From the NCBI GenBank assembly GCA_013399875.1, contig VXAZ01002501.1, positions 62,257 through 126,256 of the forward strand: 64,000 bases of DNA, written 5' to 3'. Positions 11,811 to 25,075 of the stretch are shown here, piece after piece. A model generated the notes under the pieces. The model did not search any database. It was not told where the DNA came from and saw only the letters and a list, made by a program, of their open reading frames with translations. The DNA comes from Gymnorhina tibicen (taxonomy: Eukaryota; Chordata; Aves; Passeriformes; Artamidae). Numbering within the stretch: position 1 is the first letter of the stretch; each line of letters opens with the position of its first letter. Both the position numbers and the translations under genes were made by a program.

Positions 11811-14129
11811 CTGCAGAGGCAGAGGTCAGACCGTGACCAAAAGTGCCAGAAGCTCTAATTCATTTTCAGGTTTTTACTGCAAAAGATTTCTGTTCTGACT
11901 TTGAATGTTTGGTTTGGTTTGTTTTTTTTTTTCCATTGACAAGCTCGAAATATAGATGGTTAGTCTTAAGAGTTTAATTATATGTTTTCCTCCAGTCTTG
12001 GCTTGGCATCTTTGTCAGTTGTATGACTACACCATACAAATTCACGAAGGTCTATTTGCTTCGAAAACAGCATTTTAACTATTTTTTTTTAAACACACAA
12101 ACAGCAGCGTGTTAATTACTGTTCTAGCTCTGTTTTATAGGCTAAAATTGTTCTTGTTATCCATGAAGTGTATTAAAATCTATCCTGTACAGTTTATGTA
12201 TGGCAGCCATCTCAAGAGTATACATGTACCTCCCCTCCAGAAGAACACTGTACTTAAAAAAAAAAAACTATGCTAGAGACCAGGATATCAAGTACATTGA
12301 TTAGGAAAATCCCATATATTAACATAATTCTCTGAACTCCTCTTAAACTAACTGAAAATAATTCTAATAAAAAGTAATGTGTCTTTCTGATCACCCTATT
12401 ATTTATTCGATGAAAGAAAAAAATATATAATTTTAAGCCTTTTCCTTTAACGCCCATCACATGCCACAATAACCCAAGCTTACAGAAGAATATTGATAGG
12501 TTAAATCAGGATAAACCTGACATTTTATCCTGCTGCAGGGTGCCTCCTCTTTACTGACTGCTTGAGTTTCCAAAACTAACACTGTAACTGAAATCTTAAA
12601 TCAAATAGATTTTTAGAGACCTTTTAAGTTTAAAAATACAGAAGAAAAATGAGAATGCAATATAACTACAAGCTGGAACATGTTGGTTTCCCCAACTACT
12701 TTAGATTTTCCAAGCTGTGCTTACGAATTCCTGTAGGATTCAGACAACAAAGCCTAAATTCCCCCAGATGACAAATCCAAGATTTAAATTTGGCAGCCAT
12801 AAATAAAAAAAAGCTCTTCTAAACTAACCTGTTCTTAATCTAACCTCATCTGATTTCAACCACGGAAAGGAGGATGGATTTGTAAATTGATGTTTTCAAG
12901 AGTAACTTTGAGCTTGTTGCCATACCACCCTTTAACCCAAACTGTGCAGTGTGATGAATGTGTTATTTCTTTACAATCTCACAAATTAACTTCAGATTTG
13001 GACCGTAATCTGTTATGATATGCTCTGTTAAAACACAGAACAATATAGCTCATGCTTTAAACCCACTCAGACCTGACAAAAATACTGTCTGCATTCTGAC
13101 TGATGACCATTTTTATTTCCTGGCATCTCATAATCTGTGTCATTAATTAAAATCTTTCAACCTTTTATCTGAGTGTTCATACTTCAATTCTTTCATGGAA
13201 AAATTCTCTCTAAGAATAAACACATCCTCAAATTCAGTAAGTTTTATCTTTATTTAAGTAAATACAGATTATACTAGCATTTACATAATCCCAAGTGTAA
13301 CTAGATAAATAAAATCCCTCCCCACAAAATCCACATGGAAACTGAATATTACGTGAAGCATTTAAAAAAAAAAAACACCAACAGTTTTCTGCAGCAGTGC
13401 CTTTCCTGCCAAAAGGTCATATTTAGGGCTTTAGGAAGTAACTAGCTGTAAAGTTCCTTTATTTGAGCAGATGAAAGGAAATATTTTATTTACTTTGCGT
13501 TTGCTTTGCATCACCAGAAAGGAATGTTTGATGTGAAAACTGTACCACAGCTATATAGACCAGGTTTTCCCCACCAAAACTGGTGGAGTTTTTTTGAGCA
13601 CAAACAGCAGTGACAGGTCAGTAAACCTTTAAATGCAGAGAGCAATAATTTGCCAAAATAAAGTACTTAAGGAGTACTTAAGGACAATACTTGAGACATC
13701 CTGATGGTGTCAGAGAGACTTCCATTAGATTTTAATTTAAACAAACTTCACCTTTCTGCTTAAAATTACAAGGCTACAAGCAACATTATTGTACAATGCA
13801 TTTGTGGTATAATACACTTTTTTGGGTGTAAGAATTCCCAAAAGAAAAAAAACTGCTGGATTTTATGTATGGCCATGAGTAATAAAATTAATTAGATGGA
13901 GAACGAAACCTGCAATGTTACCTCCTGCTTACACTTCCCAAACAGCAATGCTCACCCACCAAATGACAGGAAAATATAGAGTAAGAATATTAACTATGCA
14001 GTGATTGAGAAAAGCACCATCCCAGATTTTTTGCATTTCCATTGTAGCTTGAAGGAGCAGATGTCTTGCGACCTGAATTCTGTCACATCAAAGCAGCATC
14101 AGTGTAGTGATAAATAACAACAAACTCAC
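11811..14129 (-). other. FBN2 intron between cbEGF7 and cbEGF8
   Basis: 2.3 kb, AT-rich, with homopolymer runs only (T run near 11922-11932, A runs near 12256 and 13365). Nothing else recognised. Confidence 0.8.
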
Positions 14130-14255
14130 CCACACAGTTGGTTCCAGCAGGGTCAGGCTCATAGCCACTGTTGCAGTTACAGCGATAGCTGCCACGCAGG
14201 TTTTCACAAACCCCATTGGAGCAAATATCAGGATCCAAAGCACATTCATTAATAT
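14130..14255 (-). CDS. FBN2: FBN2 exon: cbEGF7
   Basis: This 126-bp exon encodes [32 protein letters not shown] and GTNCV, a canonical cbEGF. Acceptor attacag|ATATT, read from ctgtaat on the plus strand; donor GTGG|gtgagt. The upstream intron side is rich in CR1 fragments, starting about 120 bp from the exon. Confidence 0.96.
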
Positions 14256-14374
14256 CTGTATTAGCACAACAACAGAGGATAATCAGGCACTGGCAGGTAT
14301 GGCAAACCTGTTCCTGTGAGAGGTGTGGGCAATACCTGGCTCACTGGATGTTGAGGCTGTCATTCAGAGCCAAG

Positions 14375-14485
14375 GCACAGCACAGGTGCAGCCAGAAGGC
14401 TGAAGGAAGTGATTATTCTCCTTTATTTGACAGTAGAAGGCTGAACCTGGAATACTGTGTCCAGTTTTGGCCCACTTTATATGGG
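14375..14485 (+). mobile_element. CR1 LINE fragment (ORF2 3' part)
   Basis: The plus strand carries the CR1 stretch around 'acctggaatactgtgtccag' and the preceding 'gaagtgattattctcctt', which corresponds to the region coding for the reverse transcriptase end of CR1 ORF2. It is diverged, with frame breaks. It has the same orientation as the segment at 15090-15480 and is probably the same original insertion. Confidence 0.75.
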
Positions 14486-14649
14486 CCAACTCCTCAAGCC
14501 TCCTAAATGCACCTACAGAAGCCTGTCATACTCTTGACAGTCCCTGCCAAGTCAGCCTCAGCGTACCCTAGCTTTCCCAATCCCATGCCTACACATCTGG
14601 GAAGCTCTGTATTCTTCCCAGAATGCCTCTGCATTTCTTTCTTACACTT

Positions 14650-15010
14650 CAGTTTGATCAAAAGGTCCTTACCCAGCCATGCTGGTTTTTGCCTTCCTTG
14701 CCTGATTTCTCACATGTGTAAGCAGAGAGCTCTTGTGGTCTCAGGAAAACATCCTCAAAGCTCTGTTCTGCTCCTTTAAACCTGAGGGCAGTTTCCCGTG
14801 GCATCCCATTCACTGATGCCTTAAACAACTTAAAGTTCATGCTCATGAAATTCAGGGTGCTGTCTTTACTCTTCACCTGGCCCCTCAAAAGCATGAGTTC
14901 CACCAGGGCATGACCAATGCAGTCCAGGCTGCCATCAGTCTTGACCTCAATGATTAGTTCATCTGTGCTGGTAATCAAGAGGTCCAGTAACACCTCTGCT
15001 CTGTTTAAAT
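14650..15010 (-). mobile_element. CR1 LINE fragment (ORF2, endonuclease end/linker region)
   Basis: The minus strand keeps an open frame of about 110 codons (14658-14993). It reads like CR1 ORF2 downstream of the endonuclease: LLDLLITSTDELI, GSLDCIGHALVE, NFKLFKASVN and CEKSGKEGK. It is a dead 5'- and 3'-truncated piece inside the FBN2 intron, opposite in orientation to the CR1 sequence on both sides. Confidence 0.75.
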
Positions 15011-15089
15011 TATCACCTGGATTAAGAAATTATCCCCTCAGTGTGCTTCAAGTTGTCTCCTGACTGAATGCCCTTGGCAGCATCAGTGC

Positions 15090-15480
15090 CTGAGGTGTAA
15101 GAAGAGGCTGAAGGGACTGGATTTGTTCAGCTGAAAAGAGGGAATATCAGAGGGACCTCTAACAGCAGTTCCCTGGTCTTAATAGATGATTACAGACAAG
15201 ATGGAGCCAGACTCCTCTTTGAGGTGCACAATGACATGGCAAGAGACACTTGCAAGATACAGCAGTGGAAATTTAAATTTAACACCAGGAAAACAATTCT
15301 TCACCACGAGTATGGCTAAACACTGGAGCAAGATGCCCAAAGAGGCTGCGGGAACTCCATCCTTGGAGGTTTTCTGAATTCCACCAGACAAGGCCTTGAG
15401 AAATGGTTCAACTTCAATGATACCCTTGCTCTGAGCAGGTTAGGCTGGATGACCTCCAGATATCCTTTCCAACCTAAATT
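15090..15480 (+). mobile_element. CR1 LINE fragment (3' end)
   Basis: It shows the ordered landmarks of a CR1 3' terminus: gaagaggctgaaggga, gaaacaattcttcaccacg-like, cactggagcaagatgccc, aggctgcgggaactccatcc, ccttggaggtttt, then ggctggatgacctccagata and ccttccaacc-like. It is heavily diverged, so it is an old copy. Confidence 0.75.
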
Positions 15481-17526
15481 GACAGGGAACTATGTGTTTC
15501 TAAGAAAAAACTTGATGCAAAATATCTAGCCTGTGCATTCAGTGCCTGTGGTTTAGGAATCTAGGTAAGAAGTCATAAATTATAAGGTGACACAAGAATT
15601 TTCCTAATACAGAAGTAATGCATAGGTCAAAACTACAGCATATTCAGTCCTATAAGAACATGTTGAAAACTTAGAATTTTTCTCAGGTAGACAGAACAGG
15701 ATGATGGATGAGTTATATTCCCTGAATTTATGGTCTCATATAAAATTTCTGCCGTAGTTGGAAAATTCCAAAATATTCATAGGAACTATAAGAACAGGAA
15801 TGGACTAATTTTAATACTTTTTGCCTCTGAGGAAAATAGGGTTTTTCAATATTTTCCTTCCTCCCATACGGTAAACCCATTACTTTAAATAGTTCCTTTC
15901 CCAAGCCCAGGAAAGAACAGAAGGGGTGCTGGCCTAGCTGTGACTTCATGAAAAGCTTGTTTTATACTTGCAAGGCTCAACTTTTTGTGAAGAACATTTC
16001 CTCTTTAATCATAGTGCAGTTTAGATACTGATTTACATTTAATCATATACGCATTTGGAAAAAACATGCTATCCCTGGATAAAACTCGATGCTATGAGAC
16101 AGCTGAAAAAATTAATAAGAAAATACGATTTAGCGTACTACTGCAGATTTATATTTTCTTTAGAGCAAAATGTATTCTGTAGCTTACTAAACGTGTTTGA
16201 ATCTTGTGGACAAGCCACACCAGCAGTGTACAATCAGTGACAGGAGCAGCAGCATGAAAGTTGGCTGCAGTGTTGCTGTACAAAATGTACAGAGAGTCCT
16301 GTGTTTGCTCTAGAAACCTGAACAAAGAAGGACTTTAGTTGAGACATGAACCCATGGCCTTTATCATGCATTTGGCATTTGGTAGACAGCACAGTTGTTT
16401 TAATGTTTTAATGAGAAATTGTATTTTCCATGTATCCAAAAGGACAAATAACCTCCCCACCAGGCTGCATGCAAATTCTCATGGCAGGATGCTGCTTGTA
16501 CAATAATCTTACTGAATGCTGACATTACATCTCTGAGATTTAGAGATTCTTCAAAGGACCTTGTATAATTCACTAAAAAGTAAACTGAGAGAATTTGTAA
16601 GTTCCATGGATTTCAAATTACTTGTAAGCTTGCAACACATCAAGCTATGAAGAAAAAATATGCAGACACAACACTGAACAAAAACAGAATTTCTTTTATT
16701 ATAGTGCTATTTTTAAAAGTTATTTAGGCTATTACTAAATATAATGATGGGAGTTCTGTTCCTGCTGAATGGAGTAGGAGCTTTAACGGATAGGATAATT
16801 ATTAACACATCAGACAAATACCTAGCAATAAATTTATGTTCCTGTATTCCCCTATTCCTTCTTACTTATCTGGCAGCTGCAGCTTGCTTTGCCCCTACTT
16901 CAAACCTGGTTCAGCCATTATTTGTTAAAATCCCTGTCTCTGTAGTACTAGAAAAAGGATCTGGAGCTTTACAGTTCCCTCTACTAAATGCAAGTGGTGA
17001 CTTTCAAGACTGTTTTTCATAAGGATATGCTTTTTTCAGTAAGCTCATTTCCAGTTTTTAACTCTAGGGAGAAACAATCTGTCCATGGAAATGATCCATG
17101 AGTGAACACTGGATCTAGAGTGAAAAACTGCTCTATTACTATCCCAGCTGACTGAAAATCAACTGCAAATGAAGTGACTCCTGTCACTCCCCAAATGAGG
17201 GAGAGCTGTTTTATGCCTAATCTCAAAAAATCTGTAATCTAAAAAAAAGAATATATTGTAGGTCAGAACTCTGAAACAGATTACTTTTTTTTCTTGAAAG
17301 GGTCAGGCAAAATCCACTGTTGTAGAGAATCAGTTCCAGCCTTTTCTTTAGACAACATTCAAATACTGTACTTTGAGAATTAGAATACTAAAATCAACAT
17401 ATTAATCTTGAGGTTACAAACTCCACTCTAGTCTGTTATCAAAAAATATAATTCTGAGGATGGTTTTGGGTTTGTTTTTTTTTTTTTACTTTGAATCATA
17501 TATATTAAAGAAACTATTCAACATAC

Positions 17527-17580
17527 CTCTTCCATCAACAGTAATACCTATTCCACTGCTACACAGGCCATGGAACTCAG
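17527..17580 (-). CDS. FBN2: FBN2 exon: TB2 domain, last part (54 bp)
   Basis: This very short 54-bp exon encodes AEFHGLCSSGIGITVDGR and supplies the eighth TB2 cysteine. It is recognised only by matching the expected FBN2 residues and by the flanking splice sites (actgagcag|CTGAG and AGAG|gtatgt). Both ends are phase 1, so it joins the 153-bp TB2 exon and cbEGF7 in frame. Confidence 0.94.
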
Positions 17581-18339
17581 CTGCTCAGTTGAGGCGGAGA
17601 TGTTGGGGAAAAGAAAATGTTATTTCCAGTATTTCACCTTCTTTCATCCTAAACTAAATCCAAACAATCTTTTTCCAAAGTAATTTTCTACAATGTAACT
17701 AACGAAATGCCAGTGTTCACATGAAACAACCATTTATAGATAATTTAGTTATATCTGTCAGCTAGCACTCCATCCTGAACTGTCATTTATGTGCAAAACC
17801 AAAATCAGATGACCAGAGTTAAACATGCAGGTGATTTCTTTACATTCTTGACACGACTGTCATCTTAAGTTACTGCTTTAAATCGCAGTGTCAGTTTTGC
17901 TTGTTTATTTCTAAATAATTTTCTGCTGCTTCAGAAAATAACACTGAGTGGAAATTCTGTCCAAGATGCAGCATCTCAGTTCTGTAGTCAAGAGATTTTT
18001 ACTTTTTAATCAATCCCCAAACCCTTTAAGGTTTACTTAAAGAATTGATTCTTATAAAATGAAATACAGAATCCTGGAAATAATATGGGCTGCTTTTTTA
18101 AACTGGACTGACTGGACCAGGAAATTTACAAATTCATTGGAGAATTCTGCTTATTCTCTTGCAAGAATTATTACTTATAGAAAACACTTAATTCAGGAAC
18201 CCAAAACTCACCCATGTGTACCCTATTCGCTTTTCTTTAGGGTATTAAATAAATCAGCAACGTGAGCTCAGCAAGATTTTTTTTTTTTTTTTAAAGTCTG
18301 TATGTTCCCTGTACTACTTAAATAAACACAAAATTTTAC
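17581..18339 (-). other. FBN2 intron within TB2
   Basis: 759 bp, AT-rich, with a T run at about 18276-18291. No other feature seen. Confidence 0.85.
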
Positions 18340-18492
18340 CTGAGTTTTTAGCAGGGCAGGGATGACACGGCTCTCCAAAGCCATAGTCAGGGTTGGCACA
18401 GCAGCATTCAGACTTTGTCACAGCACCAGGGAAGGGACGGACACACAGCCCTTTCCTGATGCCTCCATAGCACGTGCTACGCACATGAGTAT
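18340..18492 (-). CDS. FBN2: FBN2 exon: TB2 domain, first part
   Basis: This 153-bp exon encodes [11 protein letters not shown], the TB triple cysteine in [14 protein letters not shown], and [10 protein letters not shown]. It supplies seven of the eight TB cysteines. The acceptor is a run of T directly followed by ag|ATACTC; the donor is TCAG|gtaaaa, a weaker donor than its neighbours. The sequence is nearly identical to mammalian FBN2 TB2 as I recall it. Confidence 0.97.
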
Positions 18493-21400
18493 CTAAAAAA
18501 AAAAGGACAAGGGAACAAATAATTATTTCCTTAGGCTGGGAGTGACATGTATGCATACTATCCCAACAAAAGCTAAAGAACGCTTTTTTTGGTCAACGAA
18601 AAGGTCACACTGACCACATCTGCACCGCCTGAATAATCCTGATGGCACCAAGGTCAATTCTCAATGTGGTTACCTCCTGGGGCTTTCTCCAGAGCACTTT
18701 CAAACCACCTAACCCAGCATTTTGTGAGTAAATTCAAAAGCATTCAAAGGACCCAACAAAGGCGACCCACACCCCGAAGCAGCTCTGTAAATCCATCAAC
18801 ACATCTCAGTAAGAAACACAGAATAGCTTGGATCAGCATGTGGTGGCTGATTTTTCCCTTTGAGAGGTACCACAGACATCTCTTACTTCCAAAATGGTTC
18901 CTCAGGTAGGGTAACTCACCAGCAGCCCAGGGCTGGTAATGTGGGAGAATACCTGCTTCTGAAAGAAGGAACAATGGTCTCCAGCTGTATTTACAAAATT
19001 ATGAATAGAAATGCAATTTTAGCAGATTGTTCAGCCCAGCATTTCTGTGACATGACCATCTTAATAGGCTTATACATAAACAGGCACCAGTGCTGGATTA
19101 GCACACCAAAGAGGCCCCAAAATCCAGCTGGGAACAGCAGTTTAGCAAATCTTACACACAGCTAGGTGGTGGGGAAAGCAGCACTACTGCCCGGAGCACA
19201 ACTTCTAGGAGTTTGTGATTAAAAACCCACTCTGGAAGTTACAGTGCCAGCCTTGGGGAGAGGGCTGGAAATGATGACACAATGACAAACCACCACTTAT
19301 CATACAAACAAAACCCATAACACCTGAAAGGTTCTTCAACCTCAAAAATCGTGCCGAAAAAAGACAGCAGAAAAATTATACAGGTCAACCATGCACCTGT
19401 AGGACTCACCATGTGCATGCTGCCAATATAGCAGCTGATTTACTCACATAAATCAATTTCACAGCCTTGACCAGTAAGATGTAGTAGGAAACATCTTCCA
19501 AGGCAGACACTCCATACCTACTTTTAGAGGAATAATCGTCTGCTATACTTATCCAGGAACTATGGGAATGTCCCCAAGACTGCTTTTTATGCATTTTGGT
19601 TTGGGTTTTTGTTGCTCTTTTCAGTTTTTGGTCTTTCTAGGGTCCAATGCCTTTTTCACGTTTTCTTATAGGGTAGTATTAGAGATCTTTTAACAAGCAT
19701 GTGATTGGACAGTCCTTCTAACAATGTGTAGTTGAGAACTCCAAGATACAGATAGAGTAAACAGCCTTTATTTTTGACTCCAATACTTCTGCTGACACTG
19801 TTGGAGCTGCAGAAATACTCTTTGTTTCAGGTATCTTTACGGGCCAGGACAGAACACGGCTTGAATTTATGCTCCTTGTCAGTCCCCCAGTAAAACTACC
19901 ATGTGTTGTGGCCTGGACACGAGCCTGAGTGGGCTGAGAAACTGAAATGGGTTTGAGGGAATCCAGACAGTTACTTGCTTGAAGTATGACCCCAAAACAA
20001 CAAAGAAAAGTTGCATGAAAAGTTTTACAGTGAATGCTGAATATCCAGTGCCAATCCAAATAAGAACTGGCAATTCCTTATGCGCTCTGTTGGCTCTTTG
20101 AGTGTTGTAACCTGGCTCCTGTATAACAGTGCTGCCTGCACATAAATGTTTTCTCTTGCTTTTGGTATCCCATGGAACAGATAGTTCTGGAGAACAGCTA
20201 AATATGTCCTAGATTTTAGAATTTTTTTCCTTGCCAAGAATCTAGGTGAAGCCAGTACAATTTTCTTGCACTTGACATCAGGAAAAGATTACGATGCTTG
20301 AAAACAGTTGAGGACTTTTGCACATGAAATGTGTGTTCATTTACTTTGCAAAATAATTAGTGGCATCACATCCCTTCCCTCCACCTCAGACAAGTCCAGT
20401 TGCTACTCTGACGAGTTCTACCATGAACAAGGGGGCTTCAATCACTGCCCTCATTTCAGAGCACTAAGAATTTATTTATGTCCTGGATCAGAGATTAGCA
20501 TTGCTGCTGCTGTAGCTGTGTACCTGTTTATGGTACACTCCACTCTTCCCCAAGGCATATCACTTCCACACTTCTAAATTTGGCAGTGTAGCACTTCAAT
20601 ATCTACAAAAATGATCATCACCACATTTGTGGTCAACATCAGGTTGACCAGTGCTTTACCCACACTCAGTGAAAGTCACTGCACCCATCCAGGAGCCTTA
20701 GAACAACAAATCAGGCTTATCACAGACACTTTCCCATTTGGCTCTACAAAATTACCAAGGTGAAATAAAGCTGAGTTACTGTGTCCTGGGTGACTCTGGC
20801 TCTGGGCAGAGATAATTAGAAGTGTCTCAGCAGAGAGTGTGGTGTGAAGCTGCAGTCACAGCTCAGCACAAGTCTGAGGTGATACACAGACACACACAGA
20901 GCCAGCTGAGGTGTCCAAGCGTGGAGCTGCGGCTGCAAGTACAGCCAAACCTAAAAAGCCTGAAAATATTCAAATATTGGAAGTTTGGCACCAAGTATTT
21001 ATCTAGCTGTTCCATTACTCTGTAACTGTTCCTCTTCCAAGCATTTGTTCCCCCTTACTGTACTTTTTCAAGCTTGTATAACATTTTGTGATTGACTCAG
21101 CCATACTTATAAATACTAAGTAAACCAGCTTTTTTTTTTTCTATGTATACTCCCACCAGGATAAAGGTCATTACTCAGAAGTAAAATAGAGCTCAGAGAA
21201 AGAGGGAGACAGCTGGACTGTGGGTTCTTAGATTTTATATTCCTTGCTAGTTACCTAGCAGACTTATGGGAATGCTCTTACAAGAGGCCCAATTTAAGTT
21301 ATTAATTTTCAAACTACCAATAATCTTCTAGCAGCCAGAATGTCTGAAAAGTATTATCTAGCTCATGCAATATATGGGATAGAACAGCCAGACATAGAAT

Positions 21401-23180
21401 TCCTGTAGTTAAACAGCATGTGGATTATATATAAACACACATACACAGTTCTGAGCAGTGGATTGGCTTGGAAATTCTATACTCGAAGTCATGTGTGAGG
21501 ATATTTTGTTATGCAATATTTGAAATTTCCTATGTTACTTTATGGCTGGAATAATTACATCATCTTTTTAAAATGAATTTTCCAACTAGATCATGATTCT
21601 GCTTTATGATTTTTTGTAAGCATTTATGGTACACCTTAAAGCTGTGTAACACGTAACTTCTAAATAAATGGTGTTCACAGATGATGGCCAACTTGTGAAG
21701 TCTTTTGCTGCTAGAACTGTGGCAACATCAGGTAAATGAAAGCACAGAAAATTGAGTACTGTATTGATTCTCTGCAGCTGTATCACTGACAGGGCTGAAG
21801 ACAAGGCCAACTTGGAACACAAAAAAGGTACTGAACAGCCTGTACTCAAATCTGATTTTGTTGTTGCACCACTGAGCAGTGAAATTCCAATATTTAAAAC
21901 AGCACACCAAGCCTTTTCTCCTTGCTTAACTTCTCACTGCTTTTCTCCAAACTTTTAATAAACCAGAAGAAAGCAACTCAGCTACTACATAGGAGGAACT
22001 TGCTTCTGTTGGTTCAATCTTTAGTACAGTTGTGCTTACTACAACATTGAATTTATTTAAAACAACAAAATTTGGGTTCCAACCAAGTGACTGAGAATGT
22101 GTTTTAACTTTTTTTGAGTCTATGTTTTTAAGCCACTCTCAGTTTTTATCAGGCATTTTTTTAAGCTGAAGTGGTAACAGAAGGGGCCAGCTTGTGCTGG
22201 CACGTGGTAGAAACACTTGTCCTATGTTTTGTTTTAAAGAATCTTGAACTTTTGCACCACCTGAAGTGTTATTTGAAACAAGCTCATAACAGCAACACGA
22301 GGATTTAGTATGTCCCATCCCTCTGGTGTGAGAACCTCCAAGCATTGTGATGCAGCCTGTTTTCCCTTTACCTGGAAATATGCTGATAAAACAAAGGCAG
22401 ATAGGACATCCATGCTTCCATCAGCAAGAACAGCCATAGCACTGATTGATAAATATGATTATATTAGAGTCTTTGGTCACTAACATGACTGGTGACAGAC
22501 ACATGCAGGAGCTGGGGAAGGAGAAATTCAGGGGATACAGAATTGATGTTCTGATAATGCAGAGGGAAAAAATGGTATCTCCTGTGGATTAAATTAAGGA
22601 ACTTTGCAGTATTGCAAAGTACACACAGTATCACAACTCTCAGCAGTTCTTGCCAAATATGTATTCCTCTCCTCCCACCTCATCAGCAATCAGCAGAAAA
22701 CAAGGGATTGAATACTTCTTGCCCTCCACACTTCTTTTGATTCTTTACCAACTTGAAAATAATCCATTTTTTGTCCCACGAGCTCCCTTAAGCTGTGCTA
22801 GAGCTCCTGGCAGAGCTGAGTGAAGAATCTCTTAAATGCCAAGCAGTACCATTTGAGAGGATAAGAGGCTGATTACATAGCAAAATATTATTTTTCATCA
22901 GACAAGAAAGGGTATTCCTCAAAACCAAATTGATGCCAGGAAGAGTAAGCACTATTAAGTTTAATTTATACGAGCAACAGGTAAACAAGAGGTGCCTCTT
23001 CAATTCCACAAAAGAAATTAAGTTTCTTGTCTATTAACACTAGGATTATGGGGTTGCACCTTGTCTATGGTTTGATGTCAACGTTATTTAGAATTATATC
23101 GTTTGGTGCATTTAATTTGGTAATTAATCTGATAATTCCACTTTTTTTTCTATGAAGAAGAAAGAATAAATCTCACTTAC
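18493..23180 (-). other. FBN2 intron between cbEGF6 and TB2
   Basis: 4.7 kb. Several open frames of 60-113 codons occur on both strands (for example 19718-20059 minus), but none shows a recognisable domain or protein-like composition. No identifiable repeat family. Confidence 0.75.
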
Positions 23181-23303
23181 CTACACACACACGACCATCA
23201 ACTCCAACAACCAAGCCAGGTGGACAATCACACCGAAATGAACCTTCAGTATTTACGCAATGACCATTCATGCAAATTCCTGACATCTGGCATTCATCAA
23301 TAT
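23181..23303 (-). CDS. FBN2: FBN2 exon: cbEGF6
   Basis: This 123-bp exon encodes [29 protein letters not shown] and GRVCV. It was found by translating the minus strand; there is no long open frame around it because the flanking frame closes quickly. Acceptor tcctcttag|ATA, donor GTAG|gtaagtg. It leads directly into TB2. Confidence 0.96.
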
Positions 23304-24320
23304 CTAAGAGGAGGCAAGACAATTCAGCAATCTATTTTCTGTTTTAAAGCAAGATTACAGCTAATAGTTTCAGAACATTATCAAATCACTTTATGATAGC
23401 AGATAATAATATCCTTGTTTTATTTCTAACAAAAATTTAATCTTGGAATAACAAAAATTCCAGCCGAACAAACAAACAAAAAAACCCCAAAGCAGGCAGA
23501 ACTGTAGGATTAGAGGTACTTCATCATCTACATCAAGCAAAATTGATCAATTTTCCCCTTTGTCCATCCCATGATATTATAACTTTGAAGTGTGACTAAA
23601 GAGCACTAGACACAAAATATCCTTATGATGGTTAATTTTAATTTCAAAGATCTTTTAAGCAGTCATCAACTTCTAAGCACAACTGCATGTAATTAAGAAA
23701 AGCACAACTAATGAAATGGCTGAACTTCAAATCAGAAGGCTAACAATTTAGATGGTTTACTAAAGCGGCTCAAACCCAGAACTACCTCTATGGGCAGCAA
23801 GAGGTATCTTCGATTAGTTTACCAAAATTGAAGCTAAATCAGACTGTATTCTTAAAATTTTTAAAAGAACTTTTCCGTGATTGCCCTTTAAAAAGTTTGT
23901 AATTCTGTGTAGCCAGTAAAATGACTCAAGTTCTATGTACTCTGAATTACCAGAATAATGACGTGGGAAATGTGTGTCGGGTGGGGTTCATCAATGTAAA
24001 ATCTTTCAAACCTCTTAAATTTACCACACTGCTTGCTCACTTTAGCATTTCACACAGGGCCTGAATATTTCGATGCATTTACAACGCTCCAGGATTTTTC
24101 AGAAGCTGATTTATTGTTGCGGCTTTCACAACACTATTAAATAGTTCTTTCTGTAGGTTAAGGATCTGTTTCTAATCCAGGCAGCTCAAGAAATCGACTG
24201 TAGTGAGCAGCAAGGTGTTACATGGCATTGAATCAGTCCACGTGAGCAGAATGCCATTCCTGCAGGGATGAACAGACAGCAACAGCCATTTCCAGCCAAC
24301 GTCCCCCAGGTTTTACATAC
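23304..24320 (-). other. FBN2 intron between cbEGF5 and cbEGF6
   Basis: About 1.0 kb of AT-rich intron with nothing recognisable. Confidence 0.85.
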
Positions 24321-24443
24321 CAGTACAGTAACGTCCATCCGGAGCCAGGACAAATCCTGGTTTACAGATGCATTTAAAACTCCCATCTTCATTTATGCAC
24401 ATCCCATTCAAGCACATGTTTGTCGTGGCACACTCGTCATGGT
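24321..24443 (-). CDS. FBN2: FBN2 exon: cbEGF5
   Basis: This 123-bp exon (41 codons) encodes [30 protein letters not shown] and GRYCT. The calcium motif is DHDE, as recalled for FBN2 (DMDE in FBN1), which supports the paralogue assignment. Acceptor ttttgtag|ACC, donor ACTG|gtatgt. Confidence 0.97.
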
Positions 24444-25075
24444 CTACAAAACATTGCAAAGAAAACTGCTTTTGGTTTGTCACCCTCCAGAAGGTGACAC
24501 AGTGAAAATAGACGATCAGGACTGTGGCGTGTTCCTTCACTTGAAGATTGGTTTATAATCATAACTCTGTAAAGAATCTGAAGAGTTTTCACTCCACAGA
24601 AAAAGAAGCAATTTTTTTTCATGCTGTGATCTGTTGCTTTGCATATTTCAGCAGGCTGTGTATGAAAGAAGAGGGTGTGTCTTTCTTTCATACATGAGAG
24701 GATAAAAAGCTTCCATCACCTGAGAGAATTAAGCTTGTTGTTTATCTAACAGGGTTTTTTATTGACAGCATGCAGCCAAAATTAAAAACAGGCATTTCTT
24801 CAGCAATGCTTATTTATTGAGCATCTGCTATGAAGCTTTAAGGAAAAATATTATTCCTGGGACTCTTGAGGAGAGATGTAGCTTCAAAAACAGAAATCGC
24901 CTCAAATTTTCTTTGAAATCATACAGTTCTGTACAATAACTATTTGAATGAAGGGTCCATAAGTCCACAGTATTTCAAAAGAAGTTAATCCTTAATGATC
25001 CTTAGCTGTAGTATGAAGTACAACTTCTAGAACCACCAAGCTAATGCCTGCCCCATTCTTTAGAAGAGTCCTTAC
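24444..25075 (-). other. FBN2 intron between cbEGF4 and cbEGF5
   Basis: 632 bp; no feature seen. Confidence 0.85.

Larger units (their letters stand above)
14256..17526 (-). other. FBN2 intron between TB2 and cbEGF7
   Basis: 3.3 kb. The part next to cbEGF7 holds three CR1 segments in two orientations (listed separately). From about 15500 to 17526 nothing recognisable was seen. Confidence 0.8.

Noticed and set aside
19718..20059. 113-codon minus-strand open frame in the TB2-cbEGF6 intron
   Set aside because: Checked as a possible extra FBN2 exon or transposon ORF. It has no cysteine pattern, no known motif, and overlapping frames of similar length.
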